Origin: Superficieibacter sp. HKU1
GTDB taxonomy: Bacteria > Pseudomonadota > Gammaproteobacteria > Enterobacterales > Enterobacteriaceae
Reading direction: 5' to 3'
Assembly: GCF_029319185.1 (NCBI RefSeq)
Contig: NZ_CP119754.1
Coordinates: forward strand, 930,001-994,000
DNA length: 64,000 nt
Below are positions 1-8,299 of this stretch, in pieces. The notes under the pieces are model-generated. The model worked only from the letters and a program-made list of their open reading frames with translations, was not told the DNA's origin and did no database searches. Made by a program: the position numbers and the translations under genes. Position 1 is the first letter of the stretch; every line of letters starts with the position of its first letter.

Positions 1-398
1 GTGTAATTGCGTGCGCGTTTCACCATATACACTGCGCGTTCAATCACCTCATCCAGGGTGCTGCGCAGCTTGGTGGCGATATGCATCGGCGAGGTCGCAA
101 TAAAAGTATGGATCCGAAATGCTTCTGCAACCCTCAACGACTCAGCTGCCACGTCAATATCTTTCTCTACACAACGTGCCAGCGCACAAACGCGGCTATT
201 TTTGACCTGACGTGCAATGGTTTGCACTGATTCAAAATCGCCGGGCGAGGAGACCGGAAAGCCGACTTCCATTACGTCAACGCCCATACGCTCGAGGGCC
301 AGTGCAATCTGTAATTTCTCTTTCACACTCAGACTTGCCTGTAACGCCTGTTCACCGTCGCGTAAGGTGGTATCGAAAATAATGACTTGCTGGCTCAT
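1..398 (-). CDS. leuA: 2-isopropylmalate synthase, N-terminal part (cut by window edge)
   Basis: First committed enzyme of leucine biosynthesis, condensing acetyl-CoA with 2-oxoisovalerate in the cytoplasm. Only the first 132 codons are present; the gene runs off the left edge. The start (MSQQVIIFDTTLRDGEQ) carries the catalytic Arg13 and metal-binding Asp14 of the DRE-TIM metallolyase family. The rest of the visible sequence is almost residue for residue enterobacterial LeuA. It lies downstream of the leuL leader and an attenuator on the same strand, so it is the first enzyme gene of the leuABCD operon. The start ATG at 396-398 follows an AGGACC-type ribosome binding site. Confidence 0.97.
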   Translation of the reverse strand, partial: MSQQVIIFDTTLRDGEQALQASLSVKEKLQIALALERMGVDVMEVGFPVSSPGDFESVQTIARQVKNSRVCALARCVEKDIDVAAESLRVAEAFRIHTFIATSPMHIATKLRSTLDEVIERAVYMVKRARNY

Positions 399-443
399 GG
401 TTTAGGTCCTTGTTGTCTGTCCGGGGCGCTTTGCTACGAGCAT

Positions 444-468
444 AAAAAAACCCGCGCAATGGCGCGGG
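444..468 (-). terminator. leu operon attenuator terminator
   Basis: Read on the minus strand this is a perfect 7-bp GC stem (CCCGCGC/GCGCGGG) with a 4-base loop, followed by seven T residues. It lies between leuL and leuA. That is the architecture of the leucine attenuator, where ribosome stalling at Leu codons in leuL would favour an antiterminator. Confidence 0.9.
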
Positions 469-489
469 TTTTTATCTTACTGAAGAGGC

Positions 490-576
490 TTAATGTTGAT
501 TTTCGCCCGCCAGTCTACCGCGCAGATGAGTTGCGTTTAGTAGTAGTAGACCGGTGAAGCGAGTAGTGGAAATCAT
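490..576 (-). CDS. leuL: leu operon leader peptide
   Basis: A 28-codon minus-strand ORF containing four consecutive CTA leucine codons, a rare codon, in the context RFTGLLLLNA. It is the regulatory leader peptide whose translation senses charged leucyl-tRNA and sets the fate of the downstream attenuator. The core FTGLLLLNA matches the E. coli and Salmonella leader, but the flanks (N-terminal MISTTR, C-terminal LAGENQH) differ from what I recall for E. coli. It is too short for ordinary gene calling; the Leu run and position are the support. Confidence 0.9.
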   Translation of the reverse strand: MISTTRFTGLLLLNATHLRGRLAGENQH

Positions 577-612
577 TTAAGCCATGCTCCAGATGAATAC
601 GATATACCTTTA

Positions 613-641
613 GTGGTACTGGATAGCCCGGACGATGTCAA
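613..641 (-). promoter_or_regulatory. leu operon promoter
   Basis: On the minus strand a perfect TTGACA -35 (636-641) is followed 17 bp later by TACCAC as the -10, about 40 bp upstream of leuL. The -35 is convincing. The -10 is weak, which is also true of the known enterobacterial leu promoter. Confidence 0.65.
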
Positions 642-1195
642 CCCTTATGGCCGAAAATGGACATCATTGCGCGTTATCGCTAATGCATTCTTTAGCTAAT
701 TGTGCTGGAAAAGGGAAGATTTAAGAAATTACCATCCTGTCGCTGTCCGACAATAAAATCACAGATGCAACATTGATAACAAATTTTGCAATTTAATATT
801 TTTAGATATTTTTTTATTTCGTTGATTTTTCTGTAATTTGCTAATGCTGATGGTGGTTTTTAGCGAACTAAGGATCTTTTTGATAATGCAATGTGAAATA
901 AAAGTGTGAAAATATCGGACACGTAAGTATAACTTAAAATGTAATTAACCAGATGGCTGATTGTGTATTGATGGTGTTTATGATTAAACTACATTCATCA
1001 AGTAACGGTTATGCTTTGGATAAGAATTTAGCGTTTTTAACCTGGTTTTTATCTCCATTTCTATCATGCAAACCTTTATATATTCCTAAAAATCCATATT
1101 TCTCTTTTGCTAATTCTATATGCATGGTAAATCATATTAACAGGATTTATCGCTGCGTAATGGCAAAGGGAACTAGTGTGACAGTGGAGTTAAAT
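642..1195. promoter_or_regulatory. AT-rich leu-leuO intergenic region
   Basis: About 550 bp without a credible gene. Bases 780-950 are strikingly AT-rich with T and A tracts. In E. coli and Salmonella the equivalent region is an H-NS-silenced and LeuO-relieved control region for leuO. An open frame runs from 953 in phase with leuO, but its composition is that of non-coding DNA. Confidence 0.55.
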
Positions 1196-2140
1196 ATGCA
1201 GGCTGAAAAAATGGAACATCCTCAAACCCGCGAAGAGATTAAGCCGCAGCTTCGTATGGTCGATCTCAATCTTCTCACTGTATTTGATGCAGTTATGCAG
1301 GAGCAAAATATCACGCGGGCTGCACATACGTTGGGTATGTCTCAGCCTGCGGTCAGTAATGCGGTGGCGCGTCTTAAAGTGATGTTTAATGATGAGCTTT
1401 TTGTGCGTTACGGGCGTGGCATTCAGCCAACAGCGAGGGCTTTCCAGCTTTTCGGATCCGTGCGGCAGGCGCTGCAGCTGGTACAAAATGAGTTGCCTGG
1501 TTCCGGCTTCGAACCTGTGAGCAGTGAGCGAATTTTCAATCTTTGCGTTTGTAGTCCGCTTGATAACTATCTGACATCGATCATTTACAATAAAGTCGAA
1601 GAGATCGCACCTAATATTCATTTAGTCTTTAAATCTTCATTGAATCAAAATACTGAGCATCAGTTGCGTTATCAGGAGACGGAATTTGTTATCGGTTATG
1701 AAGATTTCCGCCGTCCGGAGTTTTCCTGCGTACCTTTGTTTAAAGATGAAATGGTATTAGTGGCCAGTAAAGCGCATCCGCGTTTAAAAGGACCGCTGCT
1801 GGAAAGTGATATTTATCGCGAGGAGCATGCGGTGGTCGCCCTCGATCGTTTCGCCTCTTTTAGCGCACCGTGGTATGACACGCCGGATAAACAGTCCTGT
1901 ATTGCTTACCAGGGCATGGCGTTAATTAGCGTGCTGAACGTTATCTCTAAAACGGACCTGGTTTGTATCGCCCCGCGCTGGCTGGCAGAAGAGTTTGCCG
2001 GCAAGCTGGAACTGCAAATTCAGCCGCTGCCGCTGAAGCTGAACAGCCGTACCTGCTACCTCTCATGGCATGAAGCCGCAGGCCGTGATAAAGGTCATCA
2101 GTGGATGGAGGAGCTGTTAATTTCCGTCTGCCGCCGTTAA
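1196..2140 (+). CDS. leuO: LysR-type transcriptional regulator LeuO
   Basis: Pleiotropic LysR-family regulator and H-NS antagonist controlling leu, bgl, CRISPR-cas and many silenced loci. The start ATG at 1196 gives 314 residues, the E. coli length. It follows a GGAG ribosome binding site, and the 21-residue stretch ending PQLRM aligns with the E. coli N terminus. A winged HTH is visible at residues 25-80 (LNLLTVFDAVMQEQNITRAA, then MSQPAVSNAVARLK), followed by a periplasmic-binding-like effector domain. An in-frame extension upstream to 953 is rejected because the known family starts here. A strong terminator follows. Confidence 0.97.
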   Translation: MQAEKMEHPQTREEIKPQLRMVDLNLLTVFDAVMQEQNITRAAHTLGMSQPAVSNAVARLKVMFNDELFVRYGRGIQPTARAFQLFGSVRQALQLVQNELPGSGFEPVSSERIFNLCVCSPLDNYLTSIIYNKVEEIAPNIHLVFKSSLNQNTEHQLRYQETEFVIGYEDFRRPEFSCVPLFKDEMVLVASKAHPRLKGPLLESDIYREEHAVVALDRFASFSAPWYDTPDKQSCIAYQGMALISVLNVISKTDLVCIAPRWLAEEFAGKLELQIQPLPLKLNSRTCYLSWHEAAGRDKGHQWMEELLISVCRR

Positions 2141-2153
2141 TCTTCACGCCTGA

Positions 2154-2190
2154 AATAAACCGGACGCACAGGTCCGGTTTATTCTTTTTA
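2154..2190 (+). terminator. leuO terminator
   Basis: Perfect 11-bp inverted repeat (AATAAACCGGA / TCCGGTTTATT) with an 8-base loop, followed by a T-rich tail, 13 bp after the leuO stop. Confidence 0.85.
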
Positions 2191-2510
2191 TCGTAATTTT
2201 TTTAGAATATTACTCTGTTAGCGCACTTTGCGATGCGCTGACCGAATGCAAAAAATGGATGATTTCCTGTATTTTTGTTGATCTGTCGAGTAAAGCACAT
2301 TCCCTTTTCTCATTATCCGAGCTTTACTCCGTTTTTCCCCTTGTTCGTGTTATTTCCTCTTTTCATACCTCATATTGCCACCCGCTAATTCATTGCCTGC
2401 CTCATATCAAGCGGTTATGTTAGAGAAACGTGAAAGTTCTGAGTGAGCACTGGCGTTCGCAGGGAAATGAATTCCGCCATTGATTAAAAACAAAAGCCTG
2501 GAGGCAAACC
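2191..2510 (+). promoter_or_regulatory. ilvIH upstream region
   Basis: A 320-bp gene-free stretch, T-rich in its first half. In E. coli this interval holds several Lrp sites that activate ilvIH. I cannot place individual Lrp sites by eye. The last 15 bp carry a good GGAGG ribosome binding site for ilvI. Confidence 0.5.
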
Positions 2511-4235
2511 ATGGAGATGTTGTCAGGAGCCGAGATGGTCGTCCGGTCGCTTATCGATCAGGGCGTAAAGCAGGTATTCGGCTATCCCGGAGGCGCGGTC
2601 CTCGATATCTATGATGCCCTGCATACGGTGGGGGGGATCGATCATGTTCTGGTGCGCCACGAACAGGCAGCGGTGCATATGGCTGACGGCCTGGCTCGCG
2701 CCACCGGAGAAGTGGGGGTTGTGCTGGTGACCTCGGGTCCCGGTGCGACCAATGCGATTACCGGCATTGCCACCGCTTATATGGATTCCATTCCGCTGGT
2801 CATCCTTTCCGGACAGGTAGCCTCATCGCTGATTGGCTACGATGCATTCCAGGAATGTGACATGGTGGGCATTTCCCGTCCGGTGGTGAAGCACAGCTTT
2901 CTGGTCAAGCACACAGAAGATATTCCGGGCGTGCTGAAAAAAGCGTTCTGGCTGGCGGCAAGCGGCCGTCCCGGGCCGGTGGTGGTTGATCTGCCGAAAG
3001 ATATCCTCAACGTTGCCAATAAACTGCCTTACGTCTGGCCGGAATCGGTCAGCATGCGTTCTTATAACCCCACGACGTCCGGACATAAAGGGCAAATCAA
3101 GCGCGCGCTGCAAACCCTTATCACCGCGAAAAAGCCGGTGGTCTACGTGGGCGGCGGGGCAATCAATGCCGAATGCCATGAGCAACTGCGCGTATTGATT
3201 GAAAAGCTCAATCTGCCGGTAGTCTCATCGTTGATGGGGCTGGGCGCGTTTCCCGCCACGCATCGTCAGGCGCTGGGCATGCTGGGGATGCACGGTACCT
3301 ACGAAGCTAATATGACGATGCATCATTCGGACGTGATTTTCGCCGTTGGGGTTCGCTTTGACGACCGAACGACCAATAACCTGGCGAAATACTGTCCTGA
3401 CGCCACCGTGCTGCATATTGATATCGATCCGACCTCAATTTCAAAAACCGTGGCGGCTGATATTCCTATCGTTGGCGACGCCGGCCGGGTGCTGGAACAG
3501 ATGCTCGAACTGCTGGAGCAGGAGAATACGGCTCAGCCGCTGGATGAGATCCGCGACTGGTGGCAGCACATTGAGCAGTGGCGTGCCCGTCAGTGCCTGA
3601 AATACGACACGCAGAGCGAAAGCATTAAACCGCAGGCGGTGATCGAGACGATCTGGCGTCTGACAAAAGGTGAAGCCTATGTCACCTCCGATGTCGGCCA
3701 GCATCAGATGTTTGCCGCGCTTTATTATCCGTTCGATAAACCGCGCCGCTGGATCAACTCAGGCGGTCTCGGCACGATGGGATTTGGCCTCCCGGCGGCG
3801 CTCGGTGTGAAAATGGCGCTGCCGGATGAAACGGTGGTTTGCGTGACCGGCGACGGCAGCATCCAGATGAACATCCAGGAGCTTTCAACCGCGCTGCAAT
3901 ACGATCTGCCGGTGCTGGTGCTCAATCTTAATAACCGCTATCTCGGCATGGTCAAACAGTGGCAGGACATGATCTACTCCGGCCGCCACTCGCACTCTTA
4001 TATGCAGTCGCTGCCGGATTTCGTACGCCTGGCAGAAGCCTATGGGCATATTGGCATCCAGATTAACCATCCACATGAACTGGAAGCGAAGCTTGCGCAG
4101 GCGCTGGAGCAGGTACGCAATCAGCGGCTGGTGTTTGTCGACGTAACCGTTGATGGCAGTGAGCATGTTTACCCGATGCAGATCCGCGGCGGGGGAATGG
4201 ACGAGATGTGGCTGAGCAAAACGGAGAGGACCTGA
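2511..4235 (+). CDS. ilvI: Acetolactate synthase III, large catalytic subunit
   Basis: Thiamine-diphosphate enzyme that condenses pyruvate to acetolactate, or with 2-oxobutyrate to acetohydroxybutyrate, in branched-chain amino acid synthesis. Length is 574 residues, identical to E. coli. The catalytic Glu is in RHEQAA near residue 51, and the ThDP motif starts with GDGS near 447 and ends LNLNN. It works with the regulatory subunit encoded 2 bp downstream (ilvH), so the two genes form one transcript. Expression in relatives is activated by Lrp and relieved by leucine. Confidence 0.98.
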   Translation: MEMLSGAEMVVRSLIDQGVKQVFGYPGGAVLDIYDALHTVGGIDHVLVRHEQAAVHMADGLARATGEVGVVLVTSGPGATNAITGIATAYMDSIPLVILSGQVASSLIGYDAFQECDMVGISRPVVKHSFLVKHTEDIPGVLKKAFWLAASGRPGPVVVDLPKDILNVANKLPYVWPESVSMRSYNPTTSGHKGQIKRALQTLITAKKPVVYVGGGAINAECHEQLRVLIEKLNLPVVSSLMGLGAFPATHRQALGMLGMHGTYEANMTMHHSDVIFAVGVRFDDRTTNNLAKYCPDATVLHIDIDPTSISKTVAADIPIVGDAGRVLEQMLELLEQENTAQPLDEIRDWWQHIEQWRARQCLKYDTQSESIKPQAVIETIWRLTKGEAYVTSDVGQHQMFAALYYPFDKPRRWINSGGLGTMGFGLPAALGVKMALPDETVVCVTGDGSIQMNIQELSTALQYDLPVLVLNLNNRYLGMVKQWQDMIYSGRHSHSYMQSLPDFVRLAEAYGHIGIQINHPHELEAKLAQALEQVRNQRLVFVDVTVDGSEHVYPMQIRGGGMDEMWLSKTERT

Positions 4236-4237
4236 TT

Positions 4238-4729
4238 ATGCGCCGGATACTATCGGTTTTACTGGAAAATGAGTCTGGCGCACTGTCGCGCGTGATTGGT
4301 CTCTTTTCGCAGCGCGGTTACAACATCGAAAGCTTAACCGTGGCTCCCACAGACGATCCCACCCTTTCACGCATGACCATTCAGACCGTCGGCGATGAAA
4401 AGGCCATTGAGCAAATCGAAAAACAGCTGCATAAGCTGGTGGACGTGCTGCGCGTCAATGAACTGGGGCAGGGGCCGCACGTGGAGCGAGAAATTATGCT
4501 GGTGAAAGTGCAGGCCAGCGGCTACGGTCGTGAAGAGGTGAAACGCAATACGGAAATCTTCCGTGGTCAGATCATTGACGTTACCCCTTCGATCTACACG
4601 GTTCAACTGGCCGGAACCAGCGATAAGCTGGACGCCTTTCTGGCGACGCTGCGCGATGTCGCCAGGATTGTCGAAGTAGCGCGTTCCGGGATTGTCGGGT
4701 TGTCACGCGGCGATAAAATCATGCGTTAA
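4238..4729 (+). CDS. ilvH: Acetolactate synthase III, small regulatory subunit
   Basis: Valine-sensing regulatory subunit of acetolactate synthase III. The start at 4238 (MRRILSVLLENESGALSRVI) gives 163 residues as in E. coli. It lies 2 bp after the ilvI stop, implying translational coupling. An N-terminal ACT domain covers about residues 4-78, followed by the C-terminal ALS_ss domain with the SRGDKIMR end. An in-frame upstream ATG inside ilvI is not the start, because the family begins at MRRIL. Confidence 0.97.
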   Translation: MRRILSVLLENESGALSRVIGLFSQRGYNIESLTVAPTDDPTLSRMTIQTVGDEKAIEQIEKQLHKLVDVLRVNELGQGPHVEREIMLVKVQASGYGREEVKRNTEIFRGQIIDVTPSIYTVQLAGTSDKLDAFLATLRDVARIVEVARSGIVGLSRGDKIMR

Positions 4730-4738
4730 AGTAAAAAA

Positions 4739-4807
4739 ATGACCTGGCAGGAAGCCCGACATGCGCTGGTCGGGCTTTTTTTTGCGAAAACCGGGACGAG
4801 CGCATAG
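4739..4807 (+). CDS. Candidate FruL-like leader peptide
   Basis: A 22-codon ORF (begins MTWQEARHALVGLFFAKTG) upstream of cra, overlapping the ilvH terminator. As I recall, E. coli has a short annotated leader, FruL, with a similar RWAFFAKSVGT stretch at the same place. The resemblance, with the LFFAK core encoded by the terminator's T run, is the only support. It could equally be a by-product of a conserved terminator. Confidence 0.35.
   Translation: MTWQEARHALVGLFFAKTGTSA
4752..4783 (+). terminator. ilvIH terminator
   Basis: Stem AAGCCCGAC / GTCGGGCTT with an 8-base loop followed by eight T residues, 22 bp after ilvH. A canonical Rho-independent terminator. Confidence 0.93.
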
Positions 4808-4902
4808 AAAAGCGGTTGCCCATGTGATTATTCTGCGCTTAGCATGTTAAGGAATTTAACCTTAAAAAGGTTATGGAGTATCTTTTCTCTTAAGGGGCAA
4901 TT

Positions 4903-5907
4903 GTGAAACTGGATGAAATCGCCCGGCTTGCCGGCGTCTCACGAACTACCGCCAGCTATGTGATCAACGGTAAAGCAAAACAGTACCGGGTCAGCGACAA
5001 AACCGTCGAAAAAGTCATGGCCGTTGTTCGCGAGCACAACTACCACCCGAATGCGGTGGCGGCAGGGCTACGCGCAGGACGCACCCGCTCCATTGGTCTG
5101 GTGATCCCGGATCTGGAAAATACCAGCTACACTCGCATCGCTAATTATCTTGAGCGTCAGGCTCGCCAGCGCGGCTACCAGTTGTTGATTGCCTGCTCGG
5201 AAGATCAGCCTGATAACGAAATGCGCTGTATTGAACATCTGTTACAGCGTCAGGTTGATGCCATTATCGTTTCTACCTCGTTACCGCCCGAACACCCGTT
5301 CTATCAGCGCTGGGCGAACGACACCTTTCCCATTGTCGCGTTAGATCGTGCATTGGATCGTGAGCACTTTACCAGCGTCGTTGGTGCGGATCAGGATGAT
5401 GCGGAAATGCTGGCCGCGGAACTGCGGACTTTCCCGGCGGAAACCGTGATTTACCTCGGCGCGCTGCCGGAGCTTTCCGTCAGCTTCCTGCGGGAGCAGG
5501 GCTTCCGTACCGCCTGGAAAGACGATCCGCGTGAGGTGCATTATTTATATGCCAATAGCTATGAGCGGGAAGCCGCAGCGCAGCTTTTTGAAAAATGGCT
5601 GGAAACGCATCCGATGCCGCAGGCGTTGTTCACCACCTCTTTTGCGCTCCTGCAGGGCGTGATGGATGTGACCCTGCGTCGCGACGGTAAACTGCCGTCC
5701 GATCTGGCGATTGCGACCTTCGGCGATAACGAACTGCTCGATTTTCTTCAGTGCCCCGTGCTGGCTGTGGCCCAGCGTCATCGCGACGTCGCGGAACGGG
5801 TGCTGGAAATTGTGCTGGCAAGTCTTGATGAGCCGCGTAAACCGAAGCCGGGACTGAGTCGTATCCGGCGTAATCTCTACCGTCGTGGCGTCTTAAGTCG
5901 GCATTAA
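4903..5907 (+). CDS. cra: Catabolite repressor/activator Cra (FruR)
   Basis: LacI/GalR-family global regulator of carbon flow. It responds to fructose 1-phosphate (and possibly fructose 1,6-bisphosphate), activates gluconeogenesis and represses glycolysis and fruBKA. Length is 334 residues as in E. coli. The HTH is in the first 25 residues (DEIARLAGVSRTTASYVING), with a hinge and periplasmic-binding-like sugar domain after it. It starts with GTG at 4903, preceded by AAGGGG. No stronger start is available, and MKLDEIARLAG is the family N terminus. Confidence 0.97.
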   Translation: MKLDEIARLAGVSRTTASYVINGKAKQYRVSDKTVEKVMAVVREHNYHPNAVAAGLRAGRTRSIGLVIPDLENTSYTRIANYLERQARQRGYQLLIACSEDQPDNEMRCIEHLLQRQVDAIIVSTSLPPEHPFYQRWANDTFPIVALDRALDREHFTSVVGADQDDAEMLAAELRTFPAETVIYLGALPELSVSFLREQGFRTAWKDDPREVHYLYANSYEREAAAQLFEKWLETHPMPQALFTTSFALLQGVMDVTLRRDGKLPSDLAIATFGDNELLDFLQCPVLAVAQRHRDVAERVLEIVLASLDEPRKPKPGLSRIRRNLYRRGVLSRH

Positions 5908-6440
5908 ATCCGTAAAGGTCCGGCGGCAATGCTGCCGGGCCATCAACATCGTTTCTTGCTCCCGTCTCATCGCCTTTACCTTACGTTATTGCTTTTCAGA
6001 TAAATCCTTATTTTTGCCCGTGCAGGTTATTCGCTTTTTAATTGGGCCAGGAAATGCGCCCGATCTTTTCTTTATACGTAAAATTCTATTTCTATTGTAT
6101 TAATTTGTTACACGAATCGTCCCTGGCAATGTCATTGAACCTGGCCTGACCAATTAACCGTATGAATAGTGCGCAGCAGAAGGCATCTGTATAGCCTGAA
6201 TCACCAGGATGTGCTGTTAACAACAGCAAGAATGTCCTAAAATGCCGCTCGCGTCGCAAACTGACACTTTATATTTTCCCCTGATAAGATCGAACTCTTC
6301 CATTCCGAAAGGAAAGATGTCGTTTTTTTCTTACAAATATTCATAGCGTTAATTTGCCTCACATATTGTTCGATATTTAATCAAAGCCATTATTACCTTC
6401 CAGGAGGGTGTTTTTTACTCGCCCTAAGGTTTTTGCTGGC
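5908..6440. other. cra-mraZ intergenic region
   Basis: About 530 bp without a gene. It holds an imperfect GC-rich hairpin just after cra (near 5918-5942) that lacks a T tract. The remainder is AT-rich non-coding DNA leading to the mra promoter. I see no RNA gene or repeat in it. Confidence 0.5.
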
Positions 6441-6470
6441 TTGACAAGCTTTTCCTCCGCTCCGTAAACT
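6441..6470 (+). promoter_or_regulatory. Pmra promoter of the dcw cluster
   Basis: TTGACA (6441-6446), 18-bp spacer, TAAACT (6465-6470), 51 bp upstream of mraZ. Both hexamers match my recollection of the E. coli mra promoter that drives the first part of the division and cell-wall cluster. Confidence 0.85.
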
Positions 6471-6478
6471 CCCTCTGG

Positions 6479-6503
6479 TGGGAATTTGTGGGATAAAGTG
6501 GCG
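6479..6503 (+). promoter_or_regulatory. MraZ operator repeats
   Basis: Three direct repeats spaced exactly 10 bp: TGGGA (6479), TGGGA (6489) and TGGCG (6499), just downstream of the -10 box. MraZ is known to bind TGGGN repeats separated by 5-nt spacers and repress its own operon. The third repeat departs from consensus at one position. Confidence 0.8.
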
Positions 6504-6520
6504 AGAAGGGGTGAGCGGGC

Positions 6521-6979
6521 ATGTTCCGTGGAGCGGCACAGGTCAATCTTGATAGCAAAGGGCGGTTGTCCGTTCCTACCCGATACCGGGATACGCTGAT
6601 TGAAAGCGCCTCCGGTCAAATGGTATGCACCATTGATCTCCATCACCCTTGTCTGCTGCTTTACCCATTGCCCGAGTGGGAAATTATCGAGCGTAAATTG
6701 TCTCGCTTGTCGGGCATGAATCCCCTTGAGCGCCGCGTGCAGCGTTTGCTTTTGGGACATGCCAGCGAATGTCAGATGGACAACGCTGGCCGTTTATTGA
6801 TAGCGCCGGTTTTACGGCAACACGCCGGACTGACCAAAGAAGTGATGCTGGTTGGACAGTTCAACAAGTTTGAATTGTGGGACGAAACGGCCTGGTATCA
6901 ACGTGTCAGGGAAGATATCGACGCTGAGCAATCCGCGACCGGAGAGTTATCGGAGCGATTGCAGGACTTATCCTTATAA
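6521..6979 (+). CDS. mraZ: Transcriptional regulator MraZ
   Basis: Ring-forming DNA-binding protein of the AbrB/MraZ fold that represses the dcw promoter and is countered by RsmH. It has 152 residues as in E. coli, with two tandem MraZ domains (about residues 5-52 and 81-124) each carrying a DXXXR signature: LDSKGRLSVPTRYR and MDNAGRLLIAPVLR. It is the first gene of the cluster, with its operator immediately upstream. It lies 2 bp before rsmH. Confidence 0.97.
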   Translation: MFRGAAQVNLDSKGRLSVPTRYRDTLIESASGQMVCTIDLHHPCLLLYPLPEWEIIERKLSRLSGMNPLERRVQRLLLGHASECQMDNAGRLLIAPVLRQHAGLTKEVMLVGQFNKFELWDETAWYQRVREDIDAEQSATGELSERLQDLSL

Positions 6980-6981
6980 AA

Positions 6982-7923
6982 ATGATGGAAAATTTTAAAC
7001 ATACAACGGTACTGCTGGACGAGGCCGTTAACGGTCTCAACATTCGTCCGGAAGGTATCTATATTGATGGCACCTTTGGGCGCGGCGGGCACTCACGTCT
7101 GATCCTCGGCCAGCTTGGGCCGCAGGGACGCCTGCTGGCGATCGATCGCGATCCCGAGGCAATTGCCGTTGCGCAAGCCATCAACGATCCTCGTTTCTCC
7201 ATTATCCATGGTCCGTTCTCTGCACTGGCAGAGTACGTGAGCGAGCGCGAGCTTATTGGCAAGATCGACGGCATCCTGCTCGATCTTGGCGTCTCATCAC
7301 CCCAGCTTGATGATGCTGAGCGTGGCTTTTCATTTATGCGCGACGGTCCACTGGACATGCGTATGGATCCTACCCGCGGACAATCCGCTGCCGAATGGCT
7401 GTTAAAAGCGGAAGAAGCTGATATCACCTGGGTACTGAAAACCTTTGGCGAAGAACGCTTTGCTAAGCGTATCGCTCGCGCCATCGTCGAGCGTAACCGT
7501 CTCGAACCGATGACCCGCACCAAAGAACTGGCGGAAGTCGTGGCGGCGGCAACGCCGGTGAAAGACAAATTCAAACATCCTGCGACCCGTACTTTTCAGG
7601 CGGTGCGTATTTGGGTTAACAGCGAACTGGAAGAAATCGAGCAGGCGCTAAAAAGTTCGATTGAGGTGCTGGCTCCGGGCGGACGTCTTTCCATTATCAG
7701 CTTTCACTCGCTGGAAGACCGCATCGTAAAACGCTTTATGCGTGAGCAAAGTCGTGGTCCGCAGGTTCCGGCGGGGCTACCGATGACCGAAGCGCAGCTC
7801 AGCAAGCTGGGCGGTCGCCAGCTCCGGGCGTTAGGCAAATTGATGCCGGGCGAAGACGAAGTGGCAGAAAACCCACGCGCCCGTAGTTCAGTGCTGCGTA
7901 TCGCAGAAAGGACGAATGCATGA
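6982..7923 (+). CDS. rsmH: 16S rRNA (cytosine1402-N4)-methyltransferase
   Basis: SAM-dependent methyltransferase that modifies C1402 in the decoding centre of 16S rRNA (formerly MraW). It has 313 residues, the standard length. The SAM-binding motif DGTFGRGGHS is near residue 29, with LAIDRDP and the IISFHSLEDR motif later. It starts 2 bp after mraZ and its last codon overlaps the ftsL start (ATGA), so it is co-transcribed and coupled. Confidence 0.97.
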   Translation: MMENFKHTTVLLDEAVNGLNIRPEGIYIDGTFGRGGHSRLILGQLGPQGRLLAIDRDPEAIAVAQAINDPRFSIIHGPFSALAEYVSERELIGKIDGILLDLGVSSPQLDDAERGFSFMRDGPLDMRMDPTRGQSAAEWLLKAEEADITWVLKTFGEERFAKRIARAIVERNRLEPMTRTKELAEVVAAATPVKDKFKHPATRTFQAVRIWVNSELEEIEQALKSSIEVLAPGGRLSIISFHSLEDRIVKRFMREQSRGPQVPAGLPMTEAQLSKLGGRQLRALGKLMPGEDEVAENPRARSSVLRIAERTNA

Positions 7924-8285
7924 TCGTCAGAGTGACAGAAGCCTTAGGCAAAGTGAAGGGATCGTTAGCAGGCAATGAGCGTCATGCGCTGCCTGGCGTG
8001 ATCGGCAACGATCTCCTGCGTTTCGGTAAGCTGCCGCTCTGTCTGTTCATTTGCATCATCATCACGGCGATTACGGTCGTCACGACGGCACACCATACGC
8101 GCTTGCTCACCGCGCAGCGCGAGCAGCTGGTTGTAGAGCGGGATGCGCTGGACATCGAATGGCGCAACCTGATCCTCGAAGAAAATGCGCTCGGCGATCA
8201 TAGCCGGGTTGAGCGGATCGCAACGGATAAGCTGCAAATGCAGCATGTTGATCCTTCGCAAGAAAATATCGTGGTACAGAAATAG
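7920..8285 (+). CDS. ftsL: Cell division protein FtsL
   Basis: Small bitopic divisome protein that forms a complex with FtsB and FtsQ and activates FtsWI. It has 121 residues as in E. coli: a short cytoplasmic tail, one transmembrane segment at about residues 37-57 (LPLCLFICIIITAITVV), then a periplasmic leucine-zipper coiled coil rich in Leu and charged residues. It overlaps the rsmH stop by 4 bp. Confidence 0.96.
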   Translation: MIVRVTEALGKVKGSLAGNERHALPGVIGNDLLRFGKLPLCLFICIIITAITVVTTAHHTRLLTAQREQLVVERDALDIEWRNLILEENALGDHSRVERIATDKLQMQHVDPSQENIVVQK

Positions 8286-8299
8286 GACGAGTGTAACGC

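Noticed and set aside
953..1195. 81-codon in-frame N-terminal extension of LeuO
   Set aside because: AT-rich regulatory DNA; the family starts at the ATG at 1196, which gives the exact E. coli length and has a good ribosome binding site.
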